DNA of 37,794 nt from Lingula anatina (GCF_001039355.2 NW_019775653.1:1-37794); one strand, 5' to 3'; counted from the first letter of the stretch, positions 10,785 to 21,078 are shown. Numbers and translations: made by a program. The notes: generated by a model from the sequence alone, not told the origin.

Positions 10785-12660
10785 AACAAAGGTCAGTGCA
10801 ACAACACTGTTGCTACACTGGTGATTCTATTCAATCCCATTGTGACCATTGCTACTATATGTTGTAACTGGAAAATTATAATTTCAGGCCTACCCAACTA
10901 CCAGACTCGGCACCTACGGATCCAGAATAAACCGGTATATCAGACCACACTACTAGTACCCGTTTTCAAGGTGTGTGTCAGATCGCATTACAGAGTATCA
11001 GCCACCACACTGATTTTGCCTGGTGCGCGATGTGATAGCGATGATCCTAGTAATAGATAGACCCCGAGTCAGCGAGGGTTATGTGGCATAGACGAGTGTG
11101 TATCTTATTTAGACCACGGGTCCATGAACAGGTTATAACGCATTCATGCGAGATGTGCGGTTATGCGAGTTACACCATGTCTGAGTCTTTTGTTCTTCAC
11201 TTCCACCGTGGTCTAAAGCGGGGTTGGAAAGTAGTGCATCTCATCTAGATTCATGCGCTGCTGCAATTTTCCCTGTTTATGCTAAAAATCAGACAATACC
11301 GCAATTTTTAACATAAAATTTAGGTTGGAACATAGCCAATGATGTTTTGTAAATAAGATCTTGCAAACTTATATACTCATTTAGAAAAGTAGACCTAATT
11401 TTGATAGCGGAAGCTTATTCTGTCGGGGGTTTAATATTTTCTGGACGAGATTCAGTGAGTCGTCTGTTGCCATGTTGTCACTCAGAACTACTCCGCTGTC
11501 TCCGCACTCGACAATAGTATGGAGCTTGCGGAATGAGCCGAGGATTGCCGATTTCCATGTTGTTGTATTTATACGACTCCTACTTGACGAAAACGAGACG
11601 CGATACCCGGATGACAGGTAGGCTTACAAAATTTGTGATGGGGTATGCTACTCTGTAATGCAATCTGACACACACCTTGAAAACGGGTAGCGTGGTCTGA
11701 TATACCGGTTTATTCTGGATCCGTAGGTGCCGAATCTGGTAGTTGGGTAGGCCTGAATTTGTTAATGGGTCATTGAGATCCAAATCAGTTTTTGATGTGT
11801 TCAAGGTGATAAGGGTTAATGTAAACTGTTCAGAGTTGGGGGGCGAGGGTTTGCTTAGTAAAAATCTTGATATAAACAACATTTCATGTATACACCTTGA
11901 TGCCTTTACATTGTCTGCTGAGACATTGAATGTGTCTGTATGTATTCTGATCACTGTCTATGTCTTTATTGTAGCTGTATGTGTTTATTATAATATGTTG
12001 TACCTGAGAAAGTATCATTTTGGAAAAAGGACACTTAGATCCCACTCAGTTTTATATTTATATATTCAATATAAATATCATATGATACAAGGGTAAATGT
12101 AAACTGTTCGGGGTTGGGGGGCGGGGGGTGAACTTAGCAAAAATCTTTATATAGACAAATTTTCGTGTATAAATTCTGATGCCTGTCCATTGTCTGTTGT
12201 GACATGTGTGTCTGTATGTATTCTGATCACTGTCTATTGTTGCTGTATGTGTTTATTATAATACAATGATATATTATAATCACTGTGTTATATGTCTGTG
12301 TTGTAACTACATACTGTACGTATGTGTCTGCATATATATATTTTTATTGATGATATATTATCTGTTTTCAGTAGAGATGATGTGTTTCCTGGATTATCAC
12401 ATGTCAGTACAACAATGATATTTACTGCTACACTGGCAATTCTCTTCAATCCCATTGTGACCATTGCCACTATATGTTGTACCTAAGAAATTATTATTTT
12501 GGAAAAGGGTCACTTAGATCCCATGCACTCAGTTATATATATTTTTAAGGTGACAATTATAAGGGTTAATTTTAACTGTTCTGAGTTGGGAGCGAGGGTT
12601 CGCTTAGCATAAATCTTTATATAGACAAAATTTCATGTATATAGACCTTTTTACATCCTA
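10785..12660 (+). repeat. ~0.5-kb module array I (about three units, interrupted)
   Basis: Units share, in order: AGGTCAGTGCAACAACA..ATTGCTACACTGG, TTCAATCCCATTGTGACCATTGC, ATTTTGGAAAAGGGTCACTTAGATCC, AAGGTGACAAGGGTTAATGT, GTTGGGGGGCGAGGGTT, CATTGTCTGTTGTGACATTGAATGTGTCTGTATG, TTTATTATAATAT and TATTATCTGTTTTCAGTAGAGATGA. The copy beginning near 10791 is split by an inserted element (10885-11755). A second is internally deleted, jumping from TTTATTATAATAT to TGTTGTACCTGAGAAA near 11990. A third begins near 12403. The same family occurs at 19121-26460 and 31330-31690. Confidence 0.75.
10885..11755. mobile_element. 871-bp DNA transposon with ~110-bp inverted ends, non-autonomous
   Basis: Left end CAGGCCTACCCAACTACCAG and its inverted copy at the right end (GGGTAGGCCTG at 11745-11755). 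The arms match for roughly 110 bases, through CGGCACCTACGGATCCAG, ACCGGTATATCAGACCAC and CCCGTTTTCAAGGTGTGTG. AATTT flanks both sides (10880-10884 and 11756-11760). Removing the element restores the module sequence as it appears near 26147-26180, which confirms both ends. The interior is GC-richer than the surroundings and has no transposase frame. Superfamily not assigned. Confidence 0.8.
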
Positions 12661-12712
12661 TGAAATAAGAAGTGCACATGACAGGAACCGCGTGCCACAG
12701 GGGTCATTGTAG

Positions 12713-12949
12713 TTGTCTGCTGTTTTCAGCATGGCACCACTATGTAGATATGATGTACAGGGTCCCGGTGTTTATATATATAGGCCTATAAAATTGCCAT
12801 TTGCAGTATGCATGGCTATGTGTCAAACTAAAAGGTGGCTAAAGCACAGAAATGCGTCAACTGTAGGCAAGAAAACAGCTATTTGGACTGAGAATCGAGC
12901 AATTAAATGTTTTATTTCTCAGTTTAAAAATGGTGCGCTGTACAACTAG
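12713..12949 (+). pseudogene. SAP-like fragment, possible transposon-protein relic
   Basis: A 78-codon frame whose middle part (MCQTKRWLKHRNASTVGKK) resembles the LKRWL..R...T.GKKA pattern of SAP-type motifs at the N-terminus of SWIM-zinc-finger proteins carried by invertebrate transposons. A similar pattern appears at 20922-21078. Upstream is an acceptor-like TCTGCTGTTTTCAG (AG at 12729-12730). The region after GKK does not follow the family. Weak support; it may be chance. Confidence 0.3.
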
Positions 12950-14139
12950 ACTTCATCCAATGGTCTGAGCCTTGGCTGCACTTTCAATAGTGATGACGAA
13001 CTATAGCTTCAGAGTTCTTTTAAATGCTTCCGATAATAAAGATATGCGAAAGAGACACGTTATATTTTTTTTTTATGAAATCAAAATAGCCAGTAGACTC
13101 GCACACAGCTTTTTAGAGTGTGGACAGGTGCGTAGGCCTATGTCTTCACAATATTACATGTAATTATGCAAGCTGTGGCGATATCACTTCATTTACTATC
13201 ATGTGTAAATGTACTGGCAGTATCAATTCATTATGATTTTTATGTCTTGTTTGAAGGATGTCTTAAGATATTTTTGAAATTATAAGATAAAAAGATTTCC
13301 TGCATTGCTTGACTCGTACCTACTGTTTATACAGGTAAAACTGACACGCAGATTGTTCGTCGGCTAACTAATTAAATCATTTGGTACCTGATAAGGCATC
13401 AGGTGTTACTTTTTCAATTGTTCGGTAAGGGGGGTGGCCACAACCACGACCTTTCTTCTGTAATTGAAACCCTCTAATTTTAAGTGTTAAATACAAGATG
13501 TAGGTGAGACAGGAATTTTTGACTCCTTCGCAGACAACAATTAAACAGTTTACTGTGTCTTACACTAGTATATGTACAAAATTTATGGCAGGTAAAAAAT
13601 GTCAGACTTTCGGTATGAAAATTATGTCAAACTGAAACAAAAGCATCAGACCAAAACAAAATCATACCAAGAGGCCAAATTTTTTTATTTTAAAATGTTT
13701 TCATGCGTATTTACATCATTTTCAATCATAAACAATAAAATCATTCAAATAAACTGTTTTCCATACATTTCATACTTTTCAAGTATCTAAGACAGGTAAA
13801 TACCCGTAGGCCTACTTTAATACTAAGCATATATTTGTATTACTTTACAAATACGTTGTTAGATTATTTTTATTATCCATTTTGTCTTTACCATACATGT
13901 ATTAGCCTATGCACCTGTAGCTTACAGAAAGGCTTTTCTGCATTTTTTGTAAATAACAATATATGTCCATTGAATTTTCCAATTCTCTTGTCATTGAGTT
14001 CAGAAATAAATAACTTTTTATTTTGCCGATAACGCGTTCAACAAGAGTCGATCGATGTAGGCTTACTTTCTTCTTTGTATGTCTCTGTTGATCTTGATAA
14101 TATGAACCCCGTTTGTACAAATTAGTAATATGGGACTGG
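12950..14139. other. no gene seen
   Basis: AT-rich. The forward frames at 12972-13163, 13599-13790 and 13835-14032 have no recognisable motif. Confidence 0.4.
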
Positions 14140-14557
14140 ATACATAATAATAATAATAATAATTTTATTCACGTCTCAAGTTAAAAAAAAATGAAACCCA
14201 CCCTACTAAGGGTTATGAGAGACTAAAACCTGTGATAGGCTACTATATTTAAAATTATCACATATTAATAAAACACAAACAAAAAAAGGATATTACATAC
14301 AAAACTTTTCAAACCCTCTCTTTGTTGTTATACAAGAAGTTGTGAAAGTTCTTGAATTTTTTGTTAGTAGAATCCCTGTGTAAATCTTCACAGCTTTTAG
14401 TTTCTTTTTCCATAATCTAATGCTTAAAGTCTTTTCTTTTTTTCTTCAGATCTTTATAATGTTTTTTTTTTTTCTCGCATTGTTTACCCCTGAGTTCTAT
14501 TTGCCGATAGTTCGTTATATCCGTTGATTAGCTAAGCATTTCTGTTTTTTATTTAAG
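14140..14557 (-). mobile_element. probable LINE 3' end with (TTA)n tail
   Basis: Read on the minus strand, the sequence runs to GACGTGAATAAAATTATTATTATTATT, that is, a polyadenylation-type AATAAA followed by a TTA microsatellite. This is a common 3' terminus of LINEs in marine invertebrates. No reverse-transcriptase frame is visible before the gap, so the body may lie in or beyond the gap, or be missing. Confidence 0.4.
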
Positions 14558-14905
14558 NNNNNNNNNNNNNNNNNNNNNNNNNNNNNNNNNNNNNNNNNNN
14601 NNNNNNNNNNNNNNNNNNNNNNNNNNNNNNNNNNNNNNNNNNNNNNNNNNNNNNNNNNNNNNNNNNNNNNNNNNNNNNNNNNNNNNNNNNNNNNNNNNNN
14701 NNNNNNNNNNNNNNNNNNNNNNNNNNNNNNNNNNNNNNNNNNNNNNNNNNNNNNNNNNNNNNNNNNNNNNNNNNNNNNNNNNNNNNNNNNNNNNNNNNNN
14801 NNNNNNNNNNNNNNNNNNNNNNNNNNNNNNNNNNNNNNNNNNNNNNNNNNNNNNNNNNNNNNNNNNNNNNNNNNNNNNNNNNNNNNNNNNNNNNNNNNNN
14901 NNNNN
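14558..14905. other. assembly gap, 348 N
   Basis: Run of N. Confidence 1.
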
Positions 14906-15688
14906 TATGATTAATTACGTCAGTGAAACGAGAGTAGGTAGACCTACTCAGCTGTCAATCATTTCTCAGGGAAGAGCGGCTTTCGTGGTGCGAATAAGTT
15001 TGCGTACAAAAGTAAGATTTTCTGGCATCTAGATAGAAACAAACAACCCAATTTTAACACGTAATGGTGTATAGACCTTCCCGATCAATAAGATGATAAC
15101 AGGTAAGGTGGAGGTGCAATTAGTTTGCTAAATTAGCCCAATTACCTGAGCCAAATGGTTTATGAGCGATTTCTCAGCTTTGAAGATTGATAACATAGTC
15201 TAAACTTCAATCCCCATATCTCATTCTTTTCCTGTCAGATTGACATGAAATTTGATGTGTCTGTGTTTCAGTATAATATCTAGTCGACTGCTTCTTGGGG
15301 TCTTGATTGACTTTTTATTTTTGAAGTTATTAGTACTGAAAATGGATGGTCCATATATATTTCGTAAAATTCACGTTTTATCAAAATAAAATCAAACGTA
15401 AAAATAATAAGAGAAAATCCTGACAGAGTTTACTGGTTTTTGTGGTAACCTTTAGATAGCTATTTCAATCGTATTTATAGGGCTTTTTGTTTAAGAGAAA
15501 ATCTTGATTAGAAAAATGACAATTTTAGCCCCAAAACGCTGATATTACGTCACTCGTGTTACACTGTGACTACAAACTTTGGAAAATCGTTTTGCTTGCT
15601 AGACCACATCCTTTAGTTAATAGGAAATTTAATTAGCTGCATTAGTTTTGGACTTTTTCGTTAATATCCTAGACCCCTTAAGCACCTA
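14906..15688. other. no gene seen
   Basis: AT-rich unique-looking sequence with no open frame worth naming. Confidence 0.45.
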
Positions 15689-15889
15689 ATATTATAGTTT
15701 TTCTTCCTGCCTTTGAAATGTTCAGTGCAAACGCGGTGCCCTGCTTTTGACCCAAACCTGCTATATTTTCCTTTCTTTCTACTATATTTTTCATTTTAAC
15801 GGGTTTGTTGGGAACTTATTAAACCTCATGTGTCGATCTCGCTTACTGTTATTGTAGCAGCAGGACAAAAAGCACATAAACCCAGCCAT
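15689..15889 (-). pseudogene. THAP zinc-finger fragment
   Basis: On the minus strand an ATG (15889-15887) opens MAGFMCFLSCCYNNSKRDRH and runs on through a FNKFPTNP segment. This matches the start of THAP domains: the first Cys pair, then R..FHKFP-type residues. One base-shift later the second half follows, with GHRVCTEHFKGRKKNYN (the CxxHF pair), giving the C2-C-H ligand order expected of THAP. A typical THAP domain is about 80-90 residues; this one is ~66 and frameshifted, so it is a relic or a badly assembled first exon. THAP domains bind DNA and occur both in host regulators and at the N-terminus of P-type and other transposases. No transposase body was found nearby. Confidence 0.6.
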
Positions 15890-15929
15890 GGTTTTTAGCA
15901 CCGCTGTAAGTGTTTCGACATAGCAAGGA

Positions 15930-15975
15930 CTCACTTTCCCACAATGCAATTTCCATTTCCGGAAAAGATGAAAAA
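15930..15975 (-). promoter_or_regulatory. housekeeping-type promoter motifs upstream of the THAP fragment
   Basis: TTCCCACAATGCAATTTCC (plus orientation, about 15937-15955) resembles the ZNF143/SBF core CCCANAATGC. It is followed by TTTCCGGAAAAG, an ETS-type palindrome TTCCGGAA, at about 15956-15967. It lies 50-80 bases upstream of the minus-strand ATG. Such pairs mark TATA-less promoters in animals; function here is inferred. Confidence 0.35.
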
Positions 15976-16402
15976 GGTTAATAGGATTTCCTATAAGATC
16001 CTATAAGAAATTAATGTTAGTTAAAATCTTGAGAAAAATGCATATCTTATAAACAAATATCATTCTAAACAACAGATATTTGATATAGATCAATTTAATT
16101 AGTTGAATTGTCAATTAAATATCACTATTAAAGCAAATAAGCTTTTTATTGTTTATAATGTACAATCTCTTACTCTTCTATAGAAATTCTTTAATTTCTA
16201 TTTTTAAAAAATGTTGAAAAAAATTGATCATTTATAAAGCAATCTTTTATGGAGAAATATTTTTTTATTAGGAATGTTTTTGTACCAAATTGAAGCTGAA
16301 ATTTTTTTTAAATTTATGTTCAGACCATTACAAATATTCCTTTAGGATCCTATATAGGAAATCTTATAGGAATTTCTATAGGAACCTATAGGAAATCCTA
16401 TT
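15975..16402. mobile_element. AT-rich MITE with TCCTATAGGA-type ends
   Basis: The left end (TTAATAGGATTTCCTATAAG, about 15979) is inverted at the right end (GGAAATCCTATTATAA, about 16387-16402). Both ends carry repeated CCTATA(A/G)GA boxes. Interior is very AT-rich and non-coding. Exact limits and target duplication not resolved. Confidence 0.5.
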
Positions 16403-16620
16403 ATAATTCATATAGGCAATTTTTGATAAGGGTTGAATGAAAAATAATAAATCTGGTCTAAATATCAGAATATGATGTATTTTTACTATTTTTATGATGA
16501 TATTCTTTAACTTATATTTCTTCTATTATATCAAAGAGTTATAACAGGATGTTTTCTTTCGACTTTTAGGTGATTTATCTCTAGGGTGTACAATAAAAAG
16601 CTATCTATCATCGATAGAAA
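16403..16620. other. 3' flank of the terminal exon, no gene seen
   Basis: AT-rich sequence downstream (on the minus strand) of the stop codon at 16621-16623; would be 3' UTR if that exon is expressed. Confidence 0.35.
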
Positions 16621-16711
16621 TTAAAACTCATGGCGACTCTCCTCAGTCACCATCCCATCACCTCTCTCTATGATATCATTCCCTTCCAGCACATCGTCCA
16701 AATAACCACCT
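16621..16711 (-). CDS. probable 3'-terminal coding exon, unknown protein
   Basis: On the minus strand a strong acceptor (ATTTTTTTTCAG, AG at 16713-16712) is followed by 29 codons and a TAA. The peptide is acidic and typical of a protein tail: GGYLDDVLEGNDIIERGDG, then MVTEESRHEF and stop. No competing frame is as good. Upstream exons must lie to the right. The next minus-strand coding candidates (20570-20747, 27048-27232, 28200-28304) cannot be linked with confidence, and a LINE and a large transposon lie between. Family not recognised. Confidence 0.5.
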
Positions 16712-16713
16712 CT

Positions 16714-16965
16714 GAAAAAAAATCGTCAGCATACAGCGTTGACACTACTGATCTCGAATTCTAACTCGATATAACGCACATGAAATCAATCTCCAAGGTG
16801 AGAGTGACGCAGACGAAACCTTGAGACAGGAGCCCCCCACCCCCACCCCCACCCCCGTAGCTAGCTCCGCCCACCGTAACAGACATCGGACAATAGAGAG
16901 GCTCACGTGTAATCTTCTGTTATAACTCCTTGATTATATTAAAAGTCAACCTTATCTAGTCAGAT
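16714..16965. other. intron-like sequence with C-rich simple repeat
   Basis: Contains a (CCCCCA)n tract at about 16833-16856 and otherwise nothing coding. Confidence 0.5.
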
Positions 16966-17108
16966 TTTTTTTTTATATATACACAATACATCAAGAATAC
17001 ATGACAATACAAATACAAACAAACAGACACTCGCTCACACACTCACACATAAGAGATGTTATACTATATAACACTTTTTAGTTAATTACATTGTCATACG
17101 CTAAATAT

Positions 17109-18300
17109 TCAAATTGAAATTATCTTAATTATATTTGAATTGTACTGACAGATTGACTTATCTGTTTTCACCAGATATCTAAGCGATGAAATCAAACCTA
17201 ATGTTGGTTTACCCTGTGAACATCTTCTTAAGTAAATATAAAATTTAAATTGCAACATAATGAGATTAATAATTGGAGAGAGGCTCATAGAGCCGACTAA
17301 GCAATTCCTTTTTGAGACAGGTAGAGTAACTTGAGTATTAGCTAATATATTTTCTACCAAGTCGGTCAATAATTTTTGGGTAAGCGCACAATTCCAGAAT
17401 AAATGCTCTGTTGTTTCTTCAGCTCCTTTGCAAAGGGAACATATACTGTTGTCGACCATTTTATATTTGAAAAGCAGTGAATTTGTGGTAAGAATATTAT
17501 GATTAATTCGAAATTGGAACCAGTGAAGCTTTGAATTTTTTGTTATTGTGAAAGGAAGTTTGAAAATCTTCGGGCATTCATTTTCCTCCAAATTTAACAA
17601 CTCCTTCCATTTATTCATACCTTTTGACCTCTCAAGAACACCTGCTTTACTTTAAGTTTTATAATAAATCTTTGAACCTTTTGAACAACCTGACAGCAAA
17701 AATATATGATCAGGAATTAAAGGAGTGGCAATTTTACTTAATTTTTCAGGAATACCACCAAGCCATTCTTTTATGGCTGAGATAATTCCATGGTATTCGA
17801 CAAAATTTGTGTCAATACCGTGGATATCCCTGAACGCAGTGAAGTCATAGAACTCTCCAGAGTCCAGGAGTAGATCATTAACAAATCTAATGTTTTTGTC
17901 ATACCACGATGTATGGAAGACAGGTTTATTTCCAATAAGTATATTTTCATTTAGAAAGAGTGGAATGTTACCAAAATCCTTGATTTTATTGGCCATTATT
18001 GTACCACAGAGTTCTTTCCAGGATGCTAAGGCATCAATCCAGAATCTATTTTTTATGTTTTTCAAGATTTTTGAGATATATTCTGTACCACATGTGATTA
18101 GTTTTTCAGTGTCTACATATTTAGATATAATATTTTTCCAATCTTTATTTTCGAACATAAGTTTTCTTACCCATGGAATTTTTAACGATTTTATAAAATG
18201 CCTCACGCTTACCATCCTCAAGCCCCTAGCTTTATAATCTCTTATAATGATATTTCTTTTAATTTTATCAGGTTTATTATTCCAGAGAAAAGAAAAAAGA
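17109..18300 (-). pseudogene. LINE ORF2 C-terminal part with zinc-binding domain
   Basis: Continues the LINE after two frameshifts, one directly after GKIQ near 18388 and one near 18318. The frame reads LFSFLWNNKPDKIKR and GLRMVSVRHF, then runs to a TAA at 17654-17652. The same frame continues after that stop for 11 codons into a second open block from 17618. This holds a Cys-rich finger, CSLCKGAEETTEHLFWNC (C-x2-C-x7-H-x4-C), matching the zinc-binding domain found at the end of L1-type ORF2. So the damage is two indels and at least two nonsense changes over ~2 kb, an old but not ancient copy. Confidence 0.8.
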
Positions 18301-18387
18301 CACTTTTCTAATATTTAATCTGTTTTTCCTCTGGGTTTGGGAGCGATATAAATATATGATTCAATACCGACAAGGCTAATGTTTTTA

Positions 18388-19074
18388 TTACTGTATTTTA
18401 CCAATTGGTGTTATATTTCTTTCTCTCCACTGATTAAATATTTTTTTCATGGAAGTTAATTTGGTCTCCATATTTTGCTTCGTTATCTTACCTAAATCTA
18501 CGTCAAATTCTATCCCTAGCATTTTGAAACTAGTTTTTCCCCAATCTAATCTATATTTTGGGCAGAGGATATCTTTAGAGTGTCGCTTTGACCCAATCCA
18601 TATAACTTCAGTTTTAGAGAGATTAATATGCAGACCGGAGATCTTCGAAAATTTATCCAAGACAAACATACATTCATTCAGTGACTTTTCACTCCCGTCA
18701 AGTATAAGAGTAGTGTCATCTGCATATAATGAAATTTTTAATTCTTTTGCACCTATATTAATACCTGTTATATTGTCATTGTTTCGTATAAACGCCACCA
18801 ATATTTCGGCGCATAGAATTAAGAGATAGGCTGAGAGGGGATCCCCCTGACGGCATCCTCTATTAATTTTAAAGAATTCCGACATATTCCCCCCTTGATT
18901 TACTGTAGCAGAGATGTCATTGTAGAACAATGATACCCATCTCCTGACTGAATCACCAAAGTTAAAAAAGGTCAGAACCTTTTGAATGAATGACCAAGAC
19001 AAGGAATTGAATGCCTTTTCAAAGTCAATTAATAACAGTAACCCAGGAATATTTTCTTCCTCAGTATACTGCAT
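18388..19074 (-). pseudogene. LINE reverse transcriptase domain
   Basis: A 228-codon open frame with the reverse-transcriptase motifs in order: catalytic Asp in LLLLIDFEKAF (residue 17), GCRQGDPLSA (73-82) and YADD (117-120), ending in REREN-type thumb sequence just before a frameshift. All three catalytic aspartates are present. Upstream, the same frame contains a TGA in place of the Arg usual in GENTRLIY, so the frame is closed on that side. Best fit is the L1/Tx1 group by the IDFEKAFD..SW and GCRQGDPLS wording. Copies RNA into DNA at the nicked target when intact; this copy cannot. Confidence 0.85.
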
Positions 19075-19120
19075 TCTATTGTATATAAGTCACGTGTTCT
19101 CTCCGATATATCTACCAGCA

Positions 19121-19958
19121 CGATATATCTATCATCAGCACAGGTCAGTGCAATAACAATATTGCTACACTGGTGATTCTCTTCAATCCCACTGTGAACA
19201 TTGCCCCCTATATATGTTATACCTGAGAAATTATTATTTTGGAAAAGGGTCACTTAGATCCCACTCAGTTATATATTTTCAAGGTGACAAGGGTTAATGT
19301 GAACTGTTCGGAGTTGGGGAAGCGAGGCTTTGCTTAGCATGAATCTTTATTTGGACAAAATTTCATGTATACATTCTGATACCTGTGTATTGCCTGTTGT
19401 GACATTGAATGTGTCTGTATGTATTCTCATCACTGTCTATATGTGTCTTTATTGTTGCTGTTTGTGTTTATTATAATATAACAGGGGCGGATCCAGAGCT
19501 ATATACTGACAGTCTTCAAAATTATCTTTGTTGATTCATCCTCCAATTTTGACCGTCTTCCAACATGAAAAATTGGATACCCGTCAATGTAAACTTGAAA
19601 ATCTGACCGTCTTCTGGAAGACCCAGAAGACGGCCTAAATCCGCCCCTGTATAATGATATATTTTGGTCACTGTGTTCTTTCTGTGTTATAACTACTGTA
19701 TGTGTCTACAGATATATTTTTTATTGATGATGTATTATCTGTTATCAGTAGAGATGAAGGTGTGTTTCCTGGATTATCATCTCGCTGAGCACAGCTGAAC
19801 TCATCTTAACCTTGCAGCCTCCTCACAGGTCGGTACAACAATGATATTGCTACACTGGCAATTCTCTTTAGTCCCACTGTGGCCATTAATTGCTTCTATA
19901 TGTTGTACCTTAGAAATAATTATTTTGAAAAAGTGTCACTCATTTAGATCCCACTCAG
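19121..19958 (+). repeat. ~0.5-kb module array II, left part
   Basis: Two module copies, with AGGTCAGTGCAATAACA at about 19142 and AGGTCGGTACAACAATG at about 19826. The first carries the hAT-like MITE at 19492-19649. The array stops at CCACTCAG followed by TTA (19959-19961) where the large transposon enters. It resumes at 25200 at exactly the next module base. Confidence 0.75.
19492..19649 (+). mobile_element. hAT-like MITE, 158 bp
   Basis: Ends CAGGGGCGGATCCAG and, inverted, CTAAATCCGCCCCTG; CAGGG(G)CGG is a frequent hAT-family terminus. The interior carries three GACCGTCTTC/GAAGACGG boxes. It interrupts the module at TTTATTATAATAT. The flanking AT-rich bases look related, but a clean 8-bp duplication cannot be read. 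Confidence 0.75.
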
Positions 19959-20340
19959 TTAGGCAGTTCTTTTTAATTACCTGTTTCTCAAACAATTTTT
20001 ATTTTTATCAGAGGTCGGAGGGGAGAAAAAATAAATATTTTTCAAAATAATGACTTTTTGGTCACTCATTTTCAAAACTACATTAGACAATGGTAAATAC
20101 TGGTTTTAACACAGTATAGCAATTTTTGGATAAAAACAGCAGTTCCTTTTCAATGTTTTATTTGTCTAAATGAATGTCAATTCAACGAATCATCCTTGTA
20201 AATTACAAAACAAAAAACAGTTTGCCTTTCTATGCATTCACGATGGCAGTGCACAAAACAGTTCTTTGTCAATCTTGATGCAATATTATGTATGATTTAA
20301 TGATTAAGTGGAAAATCATCAAATTTAAATTACTTCATGT

Positions 20341-20500
20341 AACATGGCCATCCAGAAACAATATGGCTTCATGCCCATGTAAGTTCCAAGTCCCACATAG
20401 AAAACACCAATACATGTATATGAAAAATGACCATTTCACAAAAACGGCATTACTTCCATAAAAAGAATCCAATCAGGCTATATTTCAGACCTTTGAATCT
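20341..20500 (-). repeat. inverted copy of the ~338-bp repeat family
   Basis: Reverse complement shares TTTTTGTGAAAT, TATGTGGGACTTGGAACTT and GGGCATGAAGCC with the array at 7340-8960. It lies inside the large transposon. Confidence 0.55.
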
Positions 20501-20569
20501 TTCAATAAGTTTGAGAATCATCTTGTTAAATGGCCTTTCTTAAATGGTCACTATGGCAGCTGCACTAAA

Positions 20570-20747
20570 CTAGCCAGTCTCTCTCTGCATATGGCATGGG
20601 CTTCTATACCATAGCTCCTCTGTCAGTGTCTCTGCTATGTGTTTTCCAAGATTTTTGGCCTGTCCAGCCCGAAGACAAAGATTGAAGTCTTCCACTACTG
20701 GCGAGATAGAATTATACATTGCCTGCCTTGCATTACTTGGGGATTCA
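20570..20747 (-). pseudogene. terminal-exon-like coding relic inside the transposon
   Basis: Minus strand: acceptor ATATTTTTTTTTAG (AG at 20749-20748) followed by a protein-like frame containing MYNSISPVVEDFNLCLRAGQ and then AKNLGKHIAETLTEELWYRS, closing at TAG (20572-20570). Length 178 nt. Amphipathic helix-like, no known motif recognised. It runs opposite to the SAP/SWIM pieces. It may be the last exon of a second transposon gene reading leftward, or a host exon carried along. Confidence 0.45.
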
Positions 20748-20819
20748 CTAAAAAAAAATATTTCAGATAAGTTAACTGAGTTGGATGTGTGCCTTCTCTT
20801 AGCTGCATAGGAATAACCT

Positions 20820-20921
20820 TGCGCGCGTTACACATCACAGGACTTGTGTAACTACCCACGTGCTACGATTTTTCCCTTGGGCGGGCGTCAAGCGGACATT
20901 TTGTACAGGAGCAATGCAAAG
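20820..20921 (+). promoter_or_regulatory. CpG-rich leader of the SAP-like exon
   Basis: Contrasts with the AT-rich surroundings: TGCGCGCGTTAC, CCCACGTGC (an E-box) and GGGCGGGCGTCAAGCGG directly upstream of ATG 20922. It could be the promoter and 5' leader of the transposon gene; inference from base composition only. Confidence 0.3.
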
Positions 20922-21078
20922 ATGGGTGAGAACGATACGTTGTTTTTAACCGAAGATGATGTCCCCGGGGCGAAACTGCCTACACCAAAAGTAAAGGATC
21001 ATACCAACGTTGTTTTGAAACGATGTGGTTAGCCTATCAGTGGCGAGTTAGGGAGAAAAGAGCAGCACTGATAGTAAG
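20922..21078 (+). pseudogene. first exon with SAP-like motif (transposon protein relic)
   Basis: ATG 20922 opens MGENDTLFLTEDDVPGAKLP, then a NVVLKR stretch. After a frame break at about 21022 the next frame gives WLAYQWRVREKRAALIVR and then a donor AG/GTACTG at 21079. Together this is the DDVPGA..L..P....LKRWL..R....GK.A.L..R arrangement that opens many SWIM-zinc-finger proteins of invertebrate transposons, where the LKRWL segment is a SAP-type DNA-binding helix pair. The break makes it non-functional as it stands. Recognition is from pattern memory and should be checked by search. Confidence 0.45.

Larger units (their letters stand above)
16966..19120 (-). mobile_element. 5'-truncated L1/Tx1-type LINE
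   Basis: Minus-strand order: reverse transcriptase (19074-18388), connection or thumb region (to about 17655), zinc-binding domain (17618-17109), ~110 bp 3' end and a short A-run (plus-strand T-run at about 16967-16976). At its 5' end the coding sequence is recognisable back to GRYIGENT (about 19120), where module sequence begins, so everything upstream (endonuclease and ORF1) is absent. This is the usual outcome of incomplete target-primed reverse transcription. It landed in module array II. Target duplication not resolved. Confidence 0.85.

Noticed and set aside
11580-11954. 124- and 117-codon frames on both strands
   Set aside because: They straddle the right inverted end of the 871-bp element and the module boundary, so they are chance fusions across an insertion junction.
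18449-18829. Plus-strand frames of 115-126 codons opposite the LINE (17890-18237, 18449-18829)
   Set aside because: They are shadows of the reverse-transcriptase and connection domains on the other strand.
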